64,000 nucleotides of DNA from Aldehydirespirator sp965248735 (GTDB lineage: Bacteria > Actinomycetota > Acidimicrobiia > Acidimicrobiales > Aldehydirespiratoraceae). The notes beneath the pieces are model-generated. The model searched no databases. It saw only the letters and a list, made by a program, of their open reading frames with translations, and had not been told where the DNA came from. Shown here in pieces: positions 33,001-41,245 of the stretch (its first letter is position 1; each line of letters starts with the position of its first letter). The stretch spans positions 1,860,001 through 1,924,000 of the forward strand of contig OZ252146.1 of the NCBI GenBank assembly GCA_965248735.1, written 5' to 3'. The position numbers were made by a program, and so were the translations under genes.

Positions 33001-34891
33001 CCTCGACCGGGACCTGCTGCGGGATCTGCTCGGCGCCGAGGAGCTGCGGGAGCTGCTCGACGCCGGAGTCATCGCCGACGTCGAGCTGGAACTGCAGCGG
33101 CTGATCACCGGTCGCCAGGCCCGCGACGCCGATGAGGTCCACGACCTGGTGCGCGTGCTCGGGCCGCTGACGCGCGATGAGCTGACGGCTCGGTCCGTCC
33201 CGTCGGCGGCATCCGACGCCGAGCGGGTCGCGGGTTGGGTGCGCACGTTGGCGGAGCAGCGCCGGGCCATAGAGGTCCGACTGGCCGGGCGCGATGTGGT
33301 GGCCGACGCCGCCGACGCGGCCCGGCTGCGCGACGCGGCTGGAGCAGCCCTGCCGGTGGGGCTCCCGGCGTCGTGCACCGAGCCGGTGGACGACCCTCTC
33401 GGCGATCTGTGCGTCCGCTACGCCCGCACCCACGGCCCGTTCCTGGCCCGCGACGTGGCCCGCTGGCTGGGGGTCGGCGAGCAGCCGGTCACAGCCCGGC
33501 TGGCGTCGCTGGTGGGCGGAGGCCGCCTGCTGCGGGGCGAGTTCCGTCCCGGCGGGGCCGACCGAGAGTATTGCGACGCCGAGGTGCTGCGGCGCATCCG
33601 CCGCCGTTGCCTGGCCGCTCTGCGACAGGAGGTTGAGCCGGTGCCGACCGAGGCGCTGGCCAGGTTCCTGCCCCCATGGCAGGGAGTCGGGGCCCGGCGC
33701 CGGGGCGTGGACGCCCTCGCCGACGTCGTGGCCCAACTGCAGGGCGCGCCGGTGGCAGCGTCGGTGCTGGAGGCCGACGTGCTGGCCTGCCGCATGGCCG
33801 GCTACAAGCCCGCCGATCTGGACCAGTTGTGCACCTCCGGCGAAGTCGTGTGGGTGGGCGCCGGCGCGGTCGGCGCCACCGACGGCCGGGTTCGCCTCGT
33901 GTTCCGCGATCAGGCCGCGTTGCTCGTGCCCGCGGCGGAGCCTTGCGAGGGCGCCGTCCACGACGCTCTGCGGAACCGGCTGCGCGATCGGGGAGCGTCG
34001 TTCTGGGGTGACCTGGTGGCTGCCGCGCAGGCGGCGTCGCTGCCGTACGACACTGAGACGGTGCTGGCCGCGCTGTGGGATCTGGCGTGGGCGGGCGAGG
34101 TCACCAACGACTCCCTCGGGCCCCTGCGGGCCCGCATCGCCGGCCACGCTCGCAGCCGCGCCCGCCGCCCGCCATCGGTTGGTGGCCGATCCCGGCGGGG
34201 CCGCCTGCGGCTCGGAGGTCAAAACGCCACCGGACCACCGTCGGCCGCGGGCCGCTGGTCGCTGGTCGAGCCCCTGCTCAGTCCCCAGCCCGCGGCCACC
34301 GAGTCGGCCCTGGCGAGAGCCCACCAACTCCTCGACCGCTACGGGGTGGTCACAAGAGAGACAGCCCTGGGCGAGGGCACCGCCGGTGGGTTCGCCGGGG
34401 TCTATCCCGTGCTGAAGGCGCTGGAGGAGCGGGGCGAGGCCCGCCGGGGCTATTTCGTGGCCGGGCTGGGCGCGGCCCAGTTCGCCCTGCCCGGGGCGGT
34501 GGACCGCCTGCGCGGGATCCGCACCCCCGAAGACGATGCTGCGCCGGTGGTGCTGGCCGCCACCGACCCGGCCCAGCCCTACGGCGCCGCGCTGGCCTGG
34601 CCCCCGTCGCCGGGTCGCCCGGCCCGCACTGCCGGCGCCCATGTGGTGCTGGTCGACGGAGTGCCGCTGGTCATGCTCGAACGCGGCGGCCGGTCCCTGG
34701 CCACCTTCGAGGGCGCGGAATCGAACGACGCCTGGATAGAGGCGGTCATCGGCCTGGTCAAGGACGGCCGCCTCCGAAAGCTTGAGATTGCCAAGGTGGA
34801 CGGCGTCGCTGTCCGGGACACGCCGTGGGCAGCCCGCCTGGAGTCAGCAGGCTTCACCTCCGCCTACAAGGGGATGCTCTACCGCACCTGA
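30074..34891 (+). CDS. lhr: Lhr-type superfamily 2 DNA helicase
   Basis: The protein of about 1605 residues has the helicase core in the N-terminal half: APTGSGKTLAAFL (motif I), IIDEIHAV (II, DEIH), LSATQRP (III), ATSTLELGIDMG (IV/V) and QRIGRAGHR (VI). The Lhr-specific C-terminal domains follow up to residue 1600. GTG 30074 is preferred to 30032. Lhr is a 3'-5' translocase implicated in DNA repair in mycobacteria. A tandem minisatellite (31082-31306) inserts five 15-residue repeats between motifs III and IV, making the gap there far longer than usual. A second low-complexity Arg-rich stretch occurs near residue 1365. Confidence 0.9.
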   Translation: MVADPLAVFSEPTRAWFTAAFAAPTAPQTEGWPAIAAGDHTLVCAPTGSGKTLAAFLWAIDRLMSQDAAVSDGGTRVLYVSPLRALAVDVEKNLWTPLHGIRLAAERLGVQVQEPTVGVRTGDTSADERRRLVRRPPNILITTPESLFLMLTSKARETLATVEHVIIDEIHAVAASKRGSHLMVSLERLEELCEHSPQRIALSATQRPLDEIARFLGGFTAGPGGSAVPRPVTVVDAGVRKELEVEVVVPVADMASLGERVEPPASAGAAAGPLRRSIWPAIHPRLLELVQSHQSTLIFTNARRLAERLAARLNELHLDGQDREAEQQARTTGDSPGTGGPVHVGELVDSRGTGGPVHVGELVDSPGTGGPVHVGELVDSPGTGGPVHVGELVEGRGTGGPVHVGESIESLLQAPPPVPLGDEQVGAGAAEGAELVKAHHGSISRQRRLLIEDELKRGELRGLVATSTLELGIDMGAVDLVVQVASPGSVASGLQRIGRAGHRVGEPSRGRIFPKHRADLLEAAAVVERMHLGAVEHTRYLRNPLDVAAQQIVAMCAMDDWPVERLAAVLRRCSGFADLSDEVLHSVLELLSGTYPAEEFSELRPRIAWDRAAGVLRGRAGAQRLAVTNAGTIPDRGLFGVFLPDGTRVGELDEEMVYESRVGEVFLLGATTWRIMEITFERVVVTPAPGELGKMPFWHGDGPGRPIELGRAVGSLVRELRSEPDAEAVTARLRQRCGLDEAAAANLLAYLEDQAAATGAVPDDRTVVVERFRDEIGDWRVCVLTPFGAQVHAPWGVALQARLREAWGADVDLMWGDDGIVMRLPEAIEGLPVDDLLFDPDEIQELVVGRLPETSMFASRFRECAARALLLPRRRPDQRTPLWQQRQRAADLLSVAAKYASFPILLETTRECLNDVFDLPALVDLMGDLRSRRIRVVAVDTPQASPFAQSLLFSWIAVYMYEGDAPLAERRAAALALDRDLLRDLLGAEELRELLDAGVIADVELELQRLITGRQARDADEVHDLVRVLGPLTRDELTARSVPSAASDAERVAGWVRTLAEQRRAIEVRLAGRDVVADAADAARLRDAAGAALPVGLPASCTEPVDDPLGDLCVRYARTHGPFLARDVARWLGVGEQPVTARLASLVGGGRLLRGEFRPGGADREYCDAEVLRRIRRRCLAALRQEVEPVPTEALARFLPPWQGVGARRRGVDALADVVAQLQGAPVAASVLEADVLACRMAGYKPADLDQLCTSGEVVWVGAGAVGATDGRVRLVFRDQAALLVPAAEPCEGAVHDALRNRLRDRGASFWGDLVAAAQAASLPYDTETVLAALWDLAWAGEVTNDSLGPLRARIAGHARSRARRPPSVGGRSRRGRLRLGGQNATGPPSAAGRWSLVEPLLSPQPAATESALARAHQLLDRYGVVTRETALGEGTAGGFAGVYPVLKALEERGEARRGYFVAGLGAAQFALPGAVDRLRGIRTPEDDAAPVVLAATDPAQPYGAALAWPPSPGRPARTAGAHVVLVDGVPLVMLERGGRSLATFEGAESNDAWIEAVIGLVKDGRLRKLEIAKVDGVAVRDTPWAARLESAGFTSAYKGMLYRT
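31082..31306 (+). repeat. 45-bp minisatellite, five copies, inside lhr
   Basis: Five tandem copies of a 45-bp unit start at 31082, 31127, 31172, 31217 and 31262. The unit keeps the frame and encodes GTGGPVHVGELVDSP-like repeats. Copies 1-4 are nearly identical; copy 5 diverges toward its end. Confidence 0.92.
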
Positions 34892-34956
34892 ACAGTGAGT
34901 TGTGACAACCTGCGACGTTGTACCCACTGCGCTGAGATGGGGGTGACCGAGTCTGG

Positions 34957-35113
34957 GTGATGCCCGCAATGAGGCTCGCGGCGAGCCGGAGGAGAGCGGA
35001 CTCGTCGTCCAGCCAGGCCGTCACGACCACGCCGACTGCATTACATCAGCATCGTCGAGGCCGGCGAGTGTCTCGCGGAAGCGGGCCAGCGATGCCACAG
35101 TCACATCGCTGGC
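34957..35113 (-). pseudogene. Decayed VapBC remnant
   Basis: On the minus strand, 35113-35021 reads SDVTVASLARFRETLAGL and ends DADVMQSAWS before a TGA, closely matching the C-terminus of the intact antitoxin at 37087. The next frame starts GTG at 35024 with the same GTGA overlap and reads TAWLDDESALLRLAAS, matching the N-terminus of the intact toxin at 37090, then degenerates. Only about the last 30 antitoxin residues and first 16 toxin residues remain, so this is a relic of a duplicated toxin-antitoxin locus. Confidence 0.8.
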
Positions 35114-35142
35114 GTGCCCCCTCGTGGGCTGCAGCATCCGGG

Positions 35143-36642
35143 CTACTCGCTACGGTTCCAATGATCGAGGCCCATGACCAGGCTGTCCTCCAACCACGGG
35201 CGGAACCGTTCCTTGACTGATTCTGCGGCTTCTTCGTAGTTGATCTGGAAGACACTGTCTGATGCCGGCTGCAGTTCGATTATCTGGTTTTCGCCAAGTT
35301 CGTCCTTCTGGCGCCGGTAGAAGCACATCGACACTGCAACCAGCCCCCGGTACTCGGTTCCGATGGCATGGAAGGACGCCAGGATGTTGGCACGGCCGTT
35401 CTCGGTGTCGATCCCCAGCCGTACCCAGTCGTGGTAGGAGCGAGTGTTGGCGAAGTAGCCGAACTGTCGGGCCGTCTCAATGATCTGGTAGCGGTTCCAG
35501 GTACGGCGCTCAGGATCATCGTCCTCGCCGGTATCGCACCATGCCCTTCGCGTGTCGCTGCTCCCGAGACTTGCCTGCAGTTCCTTCGCAGTGTTCTCGA
35601 CGCTCTCTTGGCAGTAGTCCCAAAGCCACGCCGCAGTCTGCCGGGCGCGCTCCAGCTCCTCGGCGGCAGGTGGCGTCTGCGGACTGAACTTGTCTCGTAT
35701 CGCCGCGAGCACCTGCTTGCGGCGGCGGGTCGCCCTGTGGACATCCTCGGCGATGCTCAGGGCCCTTAGAAACCATGTCTTCTCGATCTCGGCCACCAGA
35801 GCCGCCAGCGGCGCCAAGCTCCCCTCGTCGGCGTCCCCGAGAGCCTGCAGGTAGCGCGCTCGGTCGTCGCGGGTGACGACGAGAGGGAACCATCCAGCGC
35901 CGATCAGTACGAGCGAGGCGATGGCGCGGGCGACTCGTCCGTTGCCGTCCTGGAATGGATGGATCTGAGCGAAACGGTGGTGCAGCCACGCCGCGCTCGC
36001 GTCAGCCGCCACTCCCTCGGCCGAGTGCGCCTGGTGCATCGACAGCAAGCGGTCGATCTCAGAGGCGACTTGCTCGGGCGGACAGTACTCATGGACCTTG
36101 CCGTCGGGGCGGGTGGGGTTGTTGGGGCGGGCTTTGAACTCCCCGTGCCGCAACTCGATGTCTAGCTTCCGGCCGAACATGTCGACCCCGGTCGCGACCA
36201 GCTGCTTGCGGGTCATGAACTGGTGGAGTTGCCGAACCAAGGACGTGGAGAGGGGGCGTTGGCTAGTGACAGCGTCGAAGAGCCAGTCGACGGCTTTCGC
36301 GTGGTCTTGGATCATGCCTGCGACGAGTTCCGGCGGCTGGTCGGTTGCGCTGCTAGCGATCAGGGATGCGTCGATGCCCTGCTCGATCAGCAGCTGAGTA
36401 GTGCCCTGGTCGAGGGTGTAGAGGCGTTCGATGATGCCGGTCTCGATGGCCCACTCACGCTTGAGACGCTCGTTGAAGTCGTCCACCTGCACGGGGTCGA
36501 GTTCGCCGCGAATGCTCTGCCACATCCGCGCCAGTGGAGGCAGTTCCTCGCTGGCGGCGCCGCGGTCGGCCTCCGTCAGGTCGGTGATCGGCTCCCAGCG
36601 GTGGCCGATCTCTGCCTCATCCATCCTCAGCACCGTACCCAT
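35143..36642 (-). CDS. Fic-domain protein (putative AMP-transferase)
   Basis: The 499-residue protein has the full Fic motif HPFQDGNGRVAR at about residues 228-239, with His228 as catalytic base and the GNGR phosphate loop, so it should be active. Fic enzymes usually transfer AMP to hydroxyl side chains. The N-terminal region (REWAIETGIIERLYTL, about residues 62-77) corresponds to the segment that carries the inhibitory helix in related proteins, though a clear S/TxxxE-G/N motif is not evident. The C-terminal 200 residues are unassigned. It sits between a decayed and an intact VapBC pair. Confidence 0.85.
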   Translation of the reverse strand: MGTVLRMDEAEIGHRWEPITDLTEADRGAASEELPPLARMWQSIRGELDPVQVDDFNERLKREWAIETGIIERLYTLDQGTTQLLIEQGIDASLIASSATDQPPELVAGMIQDHAKAVDWLFDAVTSQRPLSTSLVRQLHQFMTRKQLVATGVDMFGRKLDIELRHGEFKARPNNPTRPDGKVHEYCPPEQVASEIDRLLSMHQAHSAEGVAADASAAWLHHRFAQIHPFQDGNGRVARAIASLVLIGAGWFPLVVTRDDRARYLQALGDADEGSLAPLAALVAEIEKTWFLRALSIAEDVHRATRRRKQVLAAIRDKFSPQTPPAAEELERARQTAAWLWDYCQESVENTAKELQASLGSSDTRRAWCDTGEDDDPERRTWNRYQIIETARQFGYFANTRSYHDWVRLGIDTENGRANILASFHAIGTEYRGLVAVSMCFYRRQKDELGENQIIELQPASDSVFQINYEEAAESVKERFRPWLEDSLVMGLDHWNRSE

Positions 36643-36676
36643 TCCCGCTGGTGCCGCCGGGGATCGCGACGGGTGC

Positions 36677-37090
36677 TCAAACTCCAGAGAGCGTCAACCG
36701 CTCGACGGGCTGTCCCGTGATGTCGGCAATGAGCTCGAAGTCCTTGTCGACGTGCAGGACAGTGAGTCCCGACACCTCGGCGGTTGCCGCGATCAGCACG
36801 TCGGGTATCGACGGCGCGCTATGCTGGCTGACATCGGCCAGAGCCTGTTGAACGGCGACGGCTCGGTCCTCGATGGAGGGCGTCAAGTACTCGACGGGCA
36901 TCGCGCTCAGCGGCGGCTCGGCGCGGCTGCGCCGGAGATCGTCGGCCGAGCGGGCCGAGAAGCCAACCTCCAGCAGGGTCAGCGTCGAGATCCGGACCAA
37001 CCCGCGGCTGATTCTCGCAGCCCACTCCGTAGCGTCGGGGCTCGACGCGAGCCGGACGAGTGCGGACTTGTCGATCAGCCAGGCAGTCAC
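36677..37090 (-). CDS. vapC: VapC-type PIN-domain toxin
   Basis: The 137-residue PIN protein has acidic residues in TAWLIDKSAL (Asp), TLLEVGFS (Glu), SIPDVLIAATAE (Asp) and HVDKDFELIA (Asp), the expected metal-binding set of VapC ribonucleases. GTG 37090 overlaps the antitoxin stop as GTGA and is preferred to TTG 37096. It is complete, unlike the relic at 34957 and the IS-broken toxin at 567. Confidence 0.88.
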   Translation of the reverse strand: MTAWLIDKSALVRLASSPDATEWAARISRGLVRISTLTLLEVGFSARSADDLRRSRAEPPLSAMPVEYLTPSIEDRAVAVQQALADVSQHSAPSIPDVLIAATAEVSGLTVLHVDKDFELIADITGQPVERLTLSGV

Positions 37091-37308
37091 GACCAAGCCG
37101 ACCCCATCACATCAGCATCGCTGAGATCGGCGAACGTCTCTTGAAAGCGCGCCAGAGATTCAACCGTCACATCGCTGGAGGCTCTGCGGCGCTCACGCTC
37201 CAGGGCTCGTCGCAGGTACTCCGTTCTGGAAAGGCCGGCGCGCTTGGCGTTGGCCTCGATCGCGGCGACGATGTCGTCGGGGACGTTGCGGATCAAGATG
37301 TCGGTCAT
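37087..37308 (-). CDS. vapB: VapB-type antitoxin (ribbon-helix-helix)
   Basis: The 73-residue protein begins MTDILIRNVPDDIVAAIEAN, then AKRAGLSRTEYLRRAL, a typical ribbon-helix-helix DNA-binding half, and ends with a toxin-binding helix (VTVESLARFQETFADL). It would bind the operator just upstream (37327-37342) and inhibit VapC. It is translationally coupled to vapC. Confidence 0.88.
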   Translation of the reverse strand: MTDILIRNVPDDIVAAIEANAKRAGLSRTEYLRRALERERRRASSDVTVESLARFQETFADLSDADVMGSAWS

Positions 37309-37326
37309 GGGCGCTCCTCCAGCAGG

Positions 37327-37342
37327 GATATCATACGATATC
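37327..37342. promoter_or_regulatory. Probable VapB operator
   Basis: GATATC-ATAC-GATATC lies 19 bp before the vapB start, in a short AT-rich patch between vapB and the divergent DegT-like gene. The twin GATATC sites with 10-bp spacing suit two ribbon-helix-helix dimers. Confidence 0.6.
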
Positions 37343-37377
37343 AAGCTTGAGCAGACACGTCTGGGAGGAGTCACACC

Positions 37378-38577
37378 ATGCAGCTGCCGCCTGCGGGGGC
37401 CGTGCACGACGAGCGGGAGATCGAGGCGGTCGCGGCGGTGATGCGGTCCAATCCGAAGCTGGAGATCGGCGACGCCACCCTCGCCCTGGAGGAGCGGGTG
37501 GCGGCCAAGCTGTCCAAGCGGTTCGGGCTGATGGTCAACTCGGGCTCGTCCGCTCTGCGCATAGCCATCGATCTGCTCGGCCTGGAGCCCGGCGACGAGA
37601 TCGTCACGTCGCCGCTCACGTTCTCCACCGACATCGCCCCCATGGTCCAGTCGGGGCTGGTGCCGGTGTTCGTGGACATCACGCCCGACACCTACCAGAT
37701 CGACGCCGTCGCGGTGGAGGACATGATCGGCCCGCGCACCAGGGCGATCCTGGTGCCCAACCTGTGCGGAAACTGCCCCGACTGGGATCGGCTGCGGGCG
37801 GTGGCCGACGCCCACGGGCTGGCCGTGGTGGAGGACTCCTGCGATGTGCTCGACAGCTACCAGCGGGGCCGCCGCACCGGCGAGCGCAGCCACATCGGCG
37901 TCACCAGCTTCGCCCGCTCTCACGCCATGACCGCGGGCGGCACCGGCGGGCTGGTGGGCATCGACGACCCCGACGCCTACGACCTGGCCCTGTCGCTGCG
38001 CCGGTGGGGACGGCGCAGCGAGTCGTACCTGTACGGATCACGCCGCGGCCGAACCGACCGGTTTTCCGCCCTGGCCGACGGCACCCCCTACGACCTGGTG
38101 TTCGTGTTCGACTCCATCGGCTACAACTTCGAGCCCAACGAGCTCAGCTCCGCCTACGGGCTGGTGCAGCTCGACAAGCTGGAGGGCTTCAACTCCCGCC
38201 GCAGAGCCAACTGGCGCCGCCTCGACGACTTCATGGCCGGCCGCGACGGCGTGACGCCGGGCCGCACCACGCCCGAGACCGACACCACCTGGATGCGGTT
38301 CTGTTTCGAGATCAAGCCGGACGCGCCGTTCGACCGCACTCAGGCCCAGGAGTTCCTGGCGTCGCGGGGCGTGTCGACCCGCATGGTGTGGACCGGCAAC
38401 ATCCTGCGCCAGCCCGGCTTCGCGGCCATCGAGCACCGGGCCCCGGCCCAGGGCCTGCCCAACTGCGACCGGATGATGGACCGCTCGCTGTCTCTGCCGA
38501 TCCACCACGGCCTCGGCCCCGAGCACATGGGTTACATCTGCGAGCAGCTCGACGCCCTCCTCGACCGCTGCTCGTAG
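37378..38577 (+). CDS. DegT/DnrJ-fold PLP enzyme, 3-dehydratase type (ColD/RfbH-like)
   Basis: The 399-residue protein has the aspartate-aminotransferase fold of DegT proteins, with VNSGSSALRIAI and VEDSCDVLDS. At the Schiff-base lysine position (S-F-x3-K) it has SFARSHAMTAGG, with His182. In ColD and RfbH (E1), which remove the C3 hydroxyl from nucleotide-4-keto-6-deoxysugars, the same lysine is also a histidine. A sugar 3-dehydratase role is therefore more likely than transamination. No other deoxysugar genes are nearby. The start ATG follows GGAGG-like sequence at about 37361-37366. Confidence 0.8.
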   Translation: MQLPPAGAVHDEREIEAVAAVMRSNPKLEIGDATLALEERVAAKLSKRFGLMVNSGSSALRIAIDLLGLEPGDEIVTSPLTFSTDIAPMVQSGLVPVFVDITPDTYQIDAVAVEDMIGPRTRAILVPNLCGNCPDWDRLRAVADAHGLAVVEDSCDVLDSYQRGRRTGERSHIGVTSFARSHAMTAGGTGGLVGIDDPDAYDLALSLRRWGRRSESYLYGSRRGRTDRFSALADGTPYDLVFVFDSIGYNFEPNELSSAYGLVQLDKLEGFNSRRRANWRRLDDFMAGRDGVTPGRTTPETDTTWMRFCFEIKPDAPFDRTQAQEFLASRGVSTRMVWTGNILRQPGFAAIEHRAPAQGLPNCDRMMDRSLSLPIHHGLGPEHMGYICEQLDALLDRCS

Positions 38578-38610
38578 CCCTGCACCCGTCGCGACCTGAG
38601 CGGGCCCCGT

Positions 38611-38626
38611 AAGCGGAGGACCGCTT
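38611..38626. terminator. Possible bidirectional terminator hairpin
   Basis: AAGCGG-AGGA-CCGCTT lies between the convergent 3' ends of the DegT-like gene and the FtsX-like permease. The stem is perfect, but no U-tract follows on either side, so it is only a candidate. Confidence 0.35.
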
Positions 38627-38632
38627 CTAGCT

Positions 38633-41215
38633 CTACTCGCGGGCGATGGCGTCGAGGATGTTCATGCGCCCGGCCCGCACCGCGGGCAGGATGGCGGCCA
38701 GCAGTCCTGCGACCGCCGAGATTGCCACGAAGAACACGAGATCCAGCCACGGCACGGAAAGCGTCTGCACGAACGACTCGGGCAGCGCCAGCGTGGTCGC
38801 CACCCCGAACACCGTGCCCACCGTCACCCCGAGCAGCCCCCCGAAGACGGCAACAATCAGTGCCTCCCAGTAGATCGAACGCCGTAGCTGCTGGCGGGTC
38901 ATGCCCACCGAGCGCAGCAGGCCGATCTCGCGGGTGCGCTCGAACACCGACAGGCTCAGGGTGTTGATGATGCCGATCAGCGCGATGAAGAACGACAGGC
39001 CGATCAGGACCTCGATCACCCTGATGAGACTGGTGATCTGTGTCTCCTGGGTTTGGCGGAACTCGGCCTGGTTCTCGACCTTCACGGTGGGATAGCGGTC
39101 GATCACATCATCGATGGCAGCCCGGCTGCTCGCCAGCAGAGCGGCCTGCCGGGCCTCGTCGGCGATGTCTGACAGGCCCGCGACGCGGGCGCTGGCGAAG
39201 GCGAGGTCGTTGCGGTTGAAATGGCGGTCCCATAGAGCGCCGTCGATCAGCCAGTTGCCGTAGATGGCGGCGTCCTCGTACACCGCCACCAGGGTTAGCG
39301 TCTCGGTCTGGTTGTCGGGGAAGGTGGCCTCGACGGTGTCGCCGACGCCCACGCCGAGGTCGGTGGCCGAGTCGCTGTGCAGGGCCAGCGAGGTGAGCGG
39401 ATCCCCGGCGGCCATGTCGCCCGAGCTCACCTGGCCGTCGAAGTGGTTGTCGGCCAGGGCCATGTCGGCGGCCACGATGTCTCGCGGCTCCCCGTCGACG
39501 CTCAGCCCGCTGAACGCGAACTGGACCCGCATCACGCTCTCGATCTCGTCCAGCGCCTCGACGTCGTCGGCCACCTGCGCCGGGAAGCCGGGTGGGGGAC
39601 CGAAGCCGGTGGAGGCCGACTGGATGTAGTAGTCGGCCTCCGCCGCGTTCTCGATGATGTTGACGAAGGTCTTCTTCAGCGATTCGCCCACCACCGCGGC
39701 CAGACCCATGAGGGCGAGGCCGATCATGAGCGCGCCCGCGGTGGAGGCGGTCCGGCGAGGGTTCCGGGATGCGTTGTCGCGGCCCAGCCGGCCCGGCACC
39801 CCGAACAGCGCTCTCACCGGCCGCCCCAGCACCGACGCCGCCGGCCGGGCGAACGCCGGACTCACGATGTTTATCCCCACGAAGGCGAGTACGGCCCCGA
39901 CTCCCAGCAGGACGAACGTCGCGGTGGTGGCCAGCCCGGCCGTCATGCCTGCAGCCAGCGCGGCGACGCCGGCCGCGAACACCGCGCCGCCCGCGATCAG
40001 GCGGCGGCGCAGGCCGGTGGCCCCCAGCCGGAAGTCGTGGGTCAGAGCGGCCACCGGAGAGATCCGGCGGGCCCTCATCGCGGGCGCGATCGATGAGATC
40101 ATCGTCACCCCCAGGCCCACGACCATCGCCAGCAGGACGGTGCGCGGCTGCAGCGTCAGCGGGCCCGGTGGAAGCGGGAAGCCGATCAGGTCGAGAATGG
40201 CCCGCAACACCAAGGCAAGCACCAGACCGAGCCCGATCCCGATGACCGTGCTGATCACACCCACGATGGCCGACTCGGTCATCACCGACCGGCTCACCTG
40301 TCTCGGGGTGGCGCCGATGGCCCGCCACAGTCCAATCTCACGAACCCGCTGGCCGACGATGATCTGGAACGTGTTGTTGATGATGAACGCCGACACGAAC
40401 ACCGCTATGAACGCGAACACCAGCAGGATCGTGCTGAATATGTCGATGACCTGGTTGAAGTCCTCCTCCTGCTCTGCGGCGTCCACCTCCGCCGTGACCA
40501 CGCTGTAATCGTCGCCCAGAGCGGCTTTCAGGCGGTCCTGCACCTCGGACACCTCGGAACCGGCTGAGACCAGCACACTGATCGCCTGGTAGCCGTCCTC
40601 CATGCCGAAGAAGCGCTGGGCCTCTTCCAGCTCGAAGGCGGCCATCGTCTGGCCCAGGCCGGTGTGGGAGTCGGGGGCCCCGAAGTTGAACACGCCGACC
40701 AGCTCGAAGGGCTCGGCGGAGATCGGTCCGTTGATCCCGTAGGTCTCGCCGATGCGCAGCCCGTTGTTGGCCGCGGTCACGGTGTCGGCCGCGAACTCGC
40801 CGGGCGCGGCGGGCTGCCGGCCCTCGGTTGTGAAGAACACGCCCGGGTTGAAGCTGAAACCCAGCGCAGGCGGACCCGGAGGCCTGATGGGTTCACCGTC
40901 GCCGTCGACGATGAACACGTTGATGGCGGCCACCTCGGGCCGCAGCCGGCCCACCCCTTCGACGTCGGCTATCTGCTCGGCCACCGCCTCCGGCACCGTC
41001 GCCCGGTCGAAGTCGCCGCCGAACTCCTGGTCGACCCGCACCGTGAGGTCGGCGCCCTTGGCGATGTCCTGGGCGAGCCCCGCGAACGTGGACCGCAGGC
41101 TGTCGGTGAGCGTGAACGAGCCCACCACGAACATCACGCCGATGACCACCACCAGCGTGGTCAGCGCGAAGCGCAGCTTCTTGTCGATCAGGCTGCGTAG
41201 CGCGAGCTTGAACAT
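38633..41215 (-). CDS. ABC transporter permease, FtsX-like (MacB/LolC type), paralogue A
   Basis: The 860-residue protein has an N-terminal membrane span (about residues 17-40), an extracytoplasmic domain, a first FtsX-type membrane block (about 265-385, with VGQRVREIGLWRAIGA), a short pair of spans near 415-465, a second extracytoplasmic domain, and a final FtsX block (about 735-855, with TREIGLLRSVGMTRQQL). This four-plus-four arrangement is typical of large actinobacterial lipoprotein or peptide exporters of the MacB superfamily. It follows a paralogue by 30 nt and uses the ATPase encoded first. Confidence 0.87.
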   Translation of the reverse strand: MFKLALRSLIDKKLRFALTTLVVVIGVMFVVGSFTLTDSLRSTFAGLAQDIAKGADLTVRVDQEFGGDFDRATVPEAVAEQIADVEGVGRLRPEVAAINVFIVDGDGEPIRPPGPPALGFSFNPGVFFTTEGRQPAAPGEFAADTVTAANNGLRIGETYGINGPISAEPFELVGVFNFGAPDSHTGLGQTMAAFELEEAQRFFGMEDGYQAISVLVSAGSEVSEVQDRLKAALGDDYSVVTAEVDAAEQEEDFNQVIDIFSTILLVFAFIAVFVSAFIINNTFQIIVGQRVREIGLWRAIGATPRQVSRSVMTESAIVGVISTVIGIGLGLVLALVLRAILDLIGFPLPPGPLTLQPRTVLLAMVVGLGVTMISSIAPAMRARRISPVAALTHDFRLGATGLRRRLIAGGAVFAAGVAALAAGMTAGLATTATFVLLGVGAVLAFVGINIVSPAFARPAASVLGRPVRALFGVPGRLGRDNASRNPRRTASTAGALMIGLALMGLAAVVGESLKKTFVNIIENAAEADYYIQSASTGFGPPPGFPAQVADDVEALDEIESVMRVQFAFSGLSVDGEPRDIVAADMALADNHFDGQVSSGDMAAGDPLTSLALHSDSATDLGVGVGDTVEATFPDNQTETLTLVAVYEDAAIYGNWLIDGALWDRHFNRNDLAFASARVAGLSDIADEARQAALLASSRAAIDDVIDRYPTVKVENQAEFRQTQETQITSLIRVIEVLIGLSFFIALIGIINTLSLSVFERTREIGLLRSVGMTRQQLRRSIYWEALIVAVFGGLLGVTVGTVFGVATTLALPESFVQTLSVPWLDLVFFVAISAVAGLLAAILPAVRAGRMNILDAIARE

Positions 41216-41245
41216 GCGCCGCTCGGGTCCTCTCTTCCGGCCTTC

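Noticed and set aside
31847..34642. 931-codon minus-strand frame opposite lhr
   Set aside because: Composition is that of an antisense frame in GC-rich DNA; lhr motifs on the plus strand are unambiguous.
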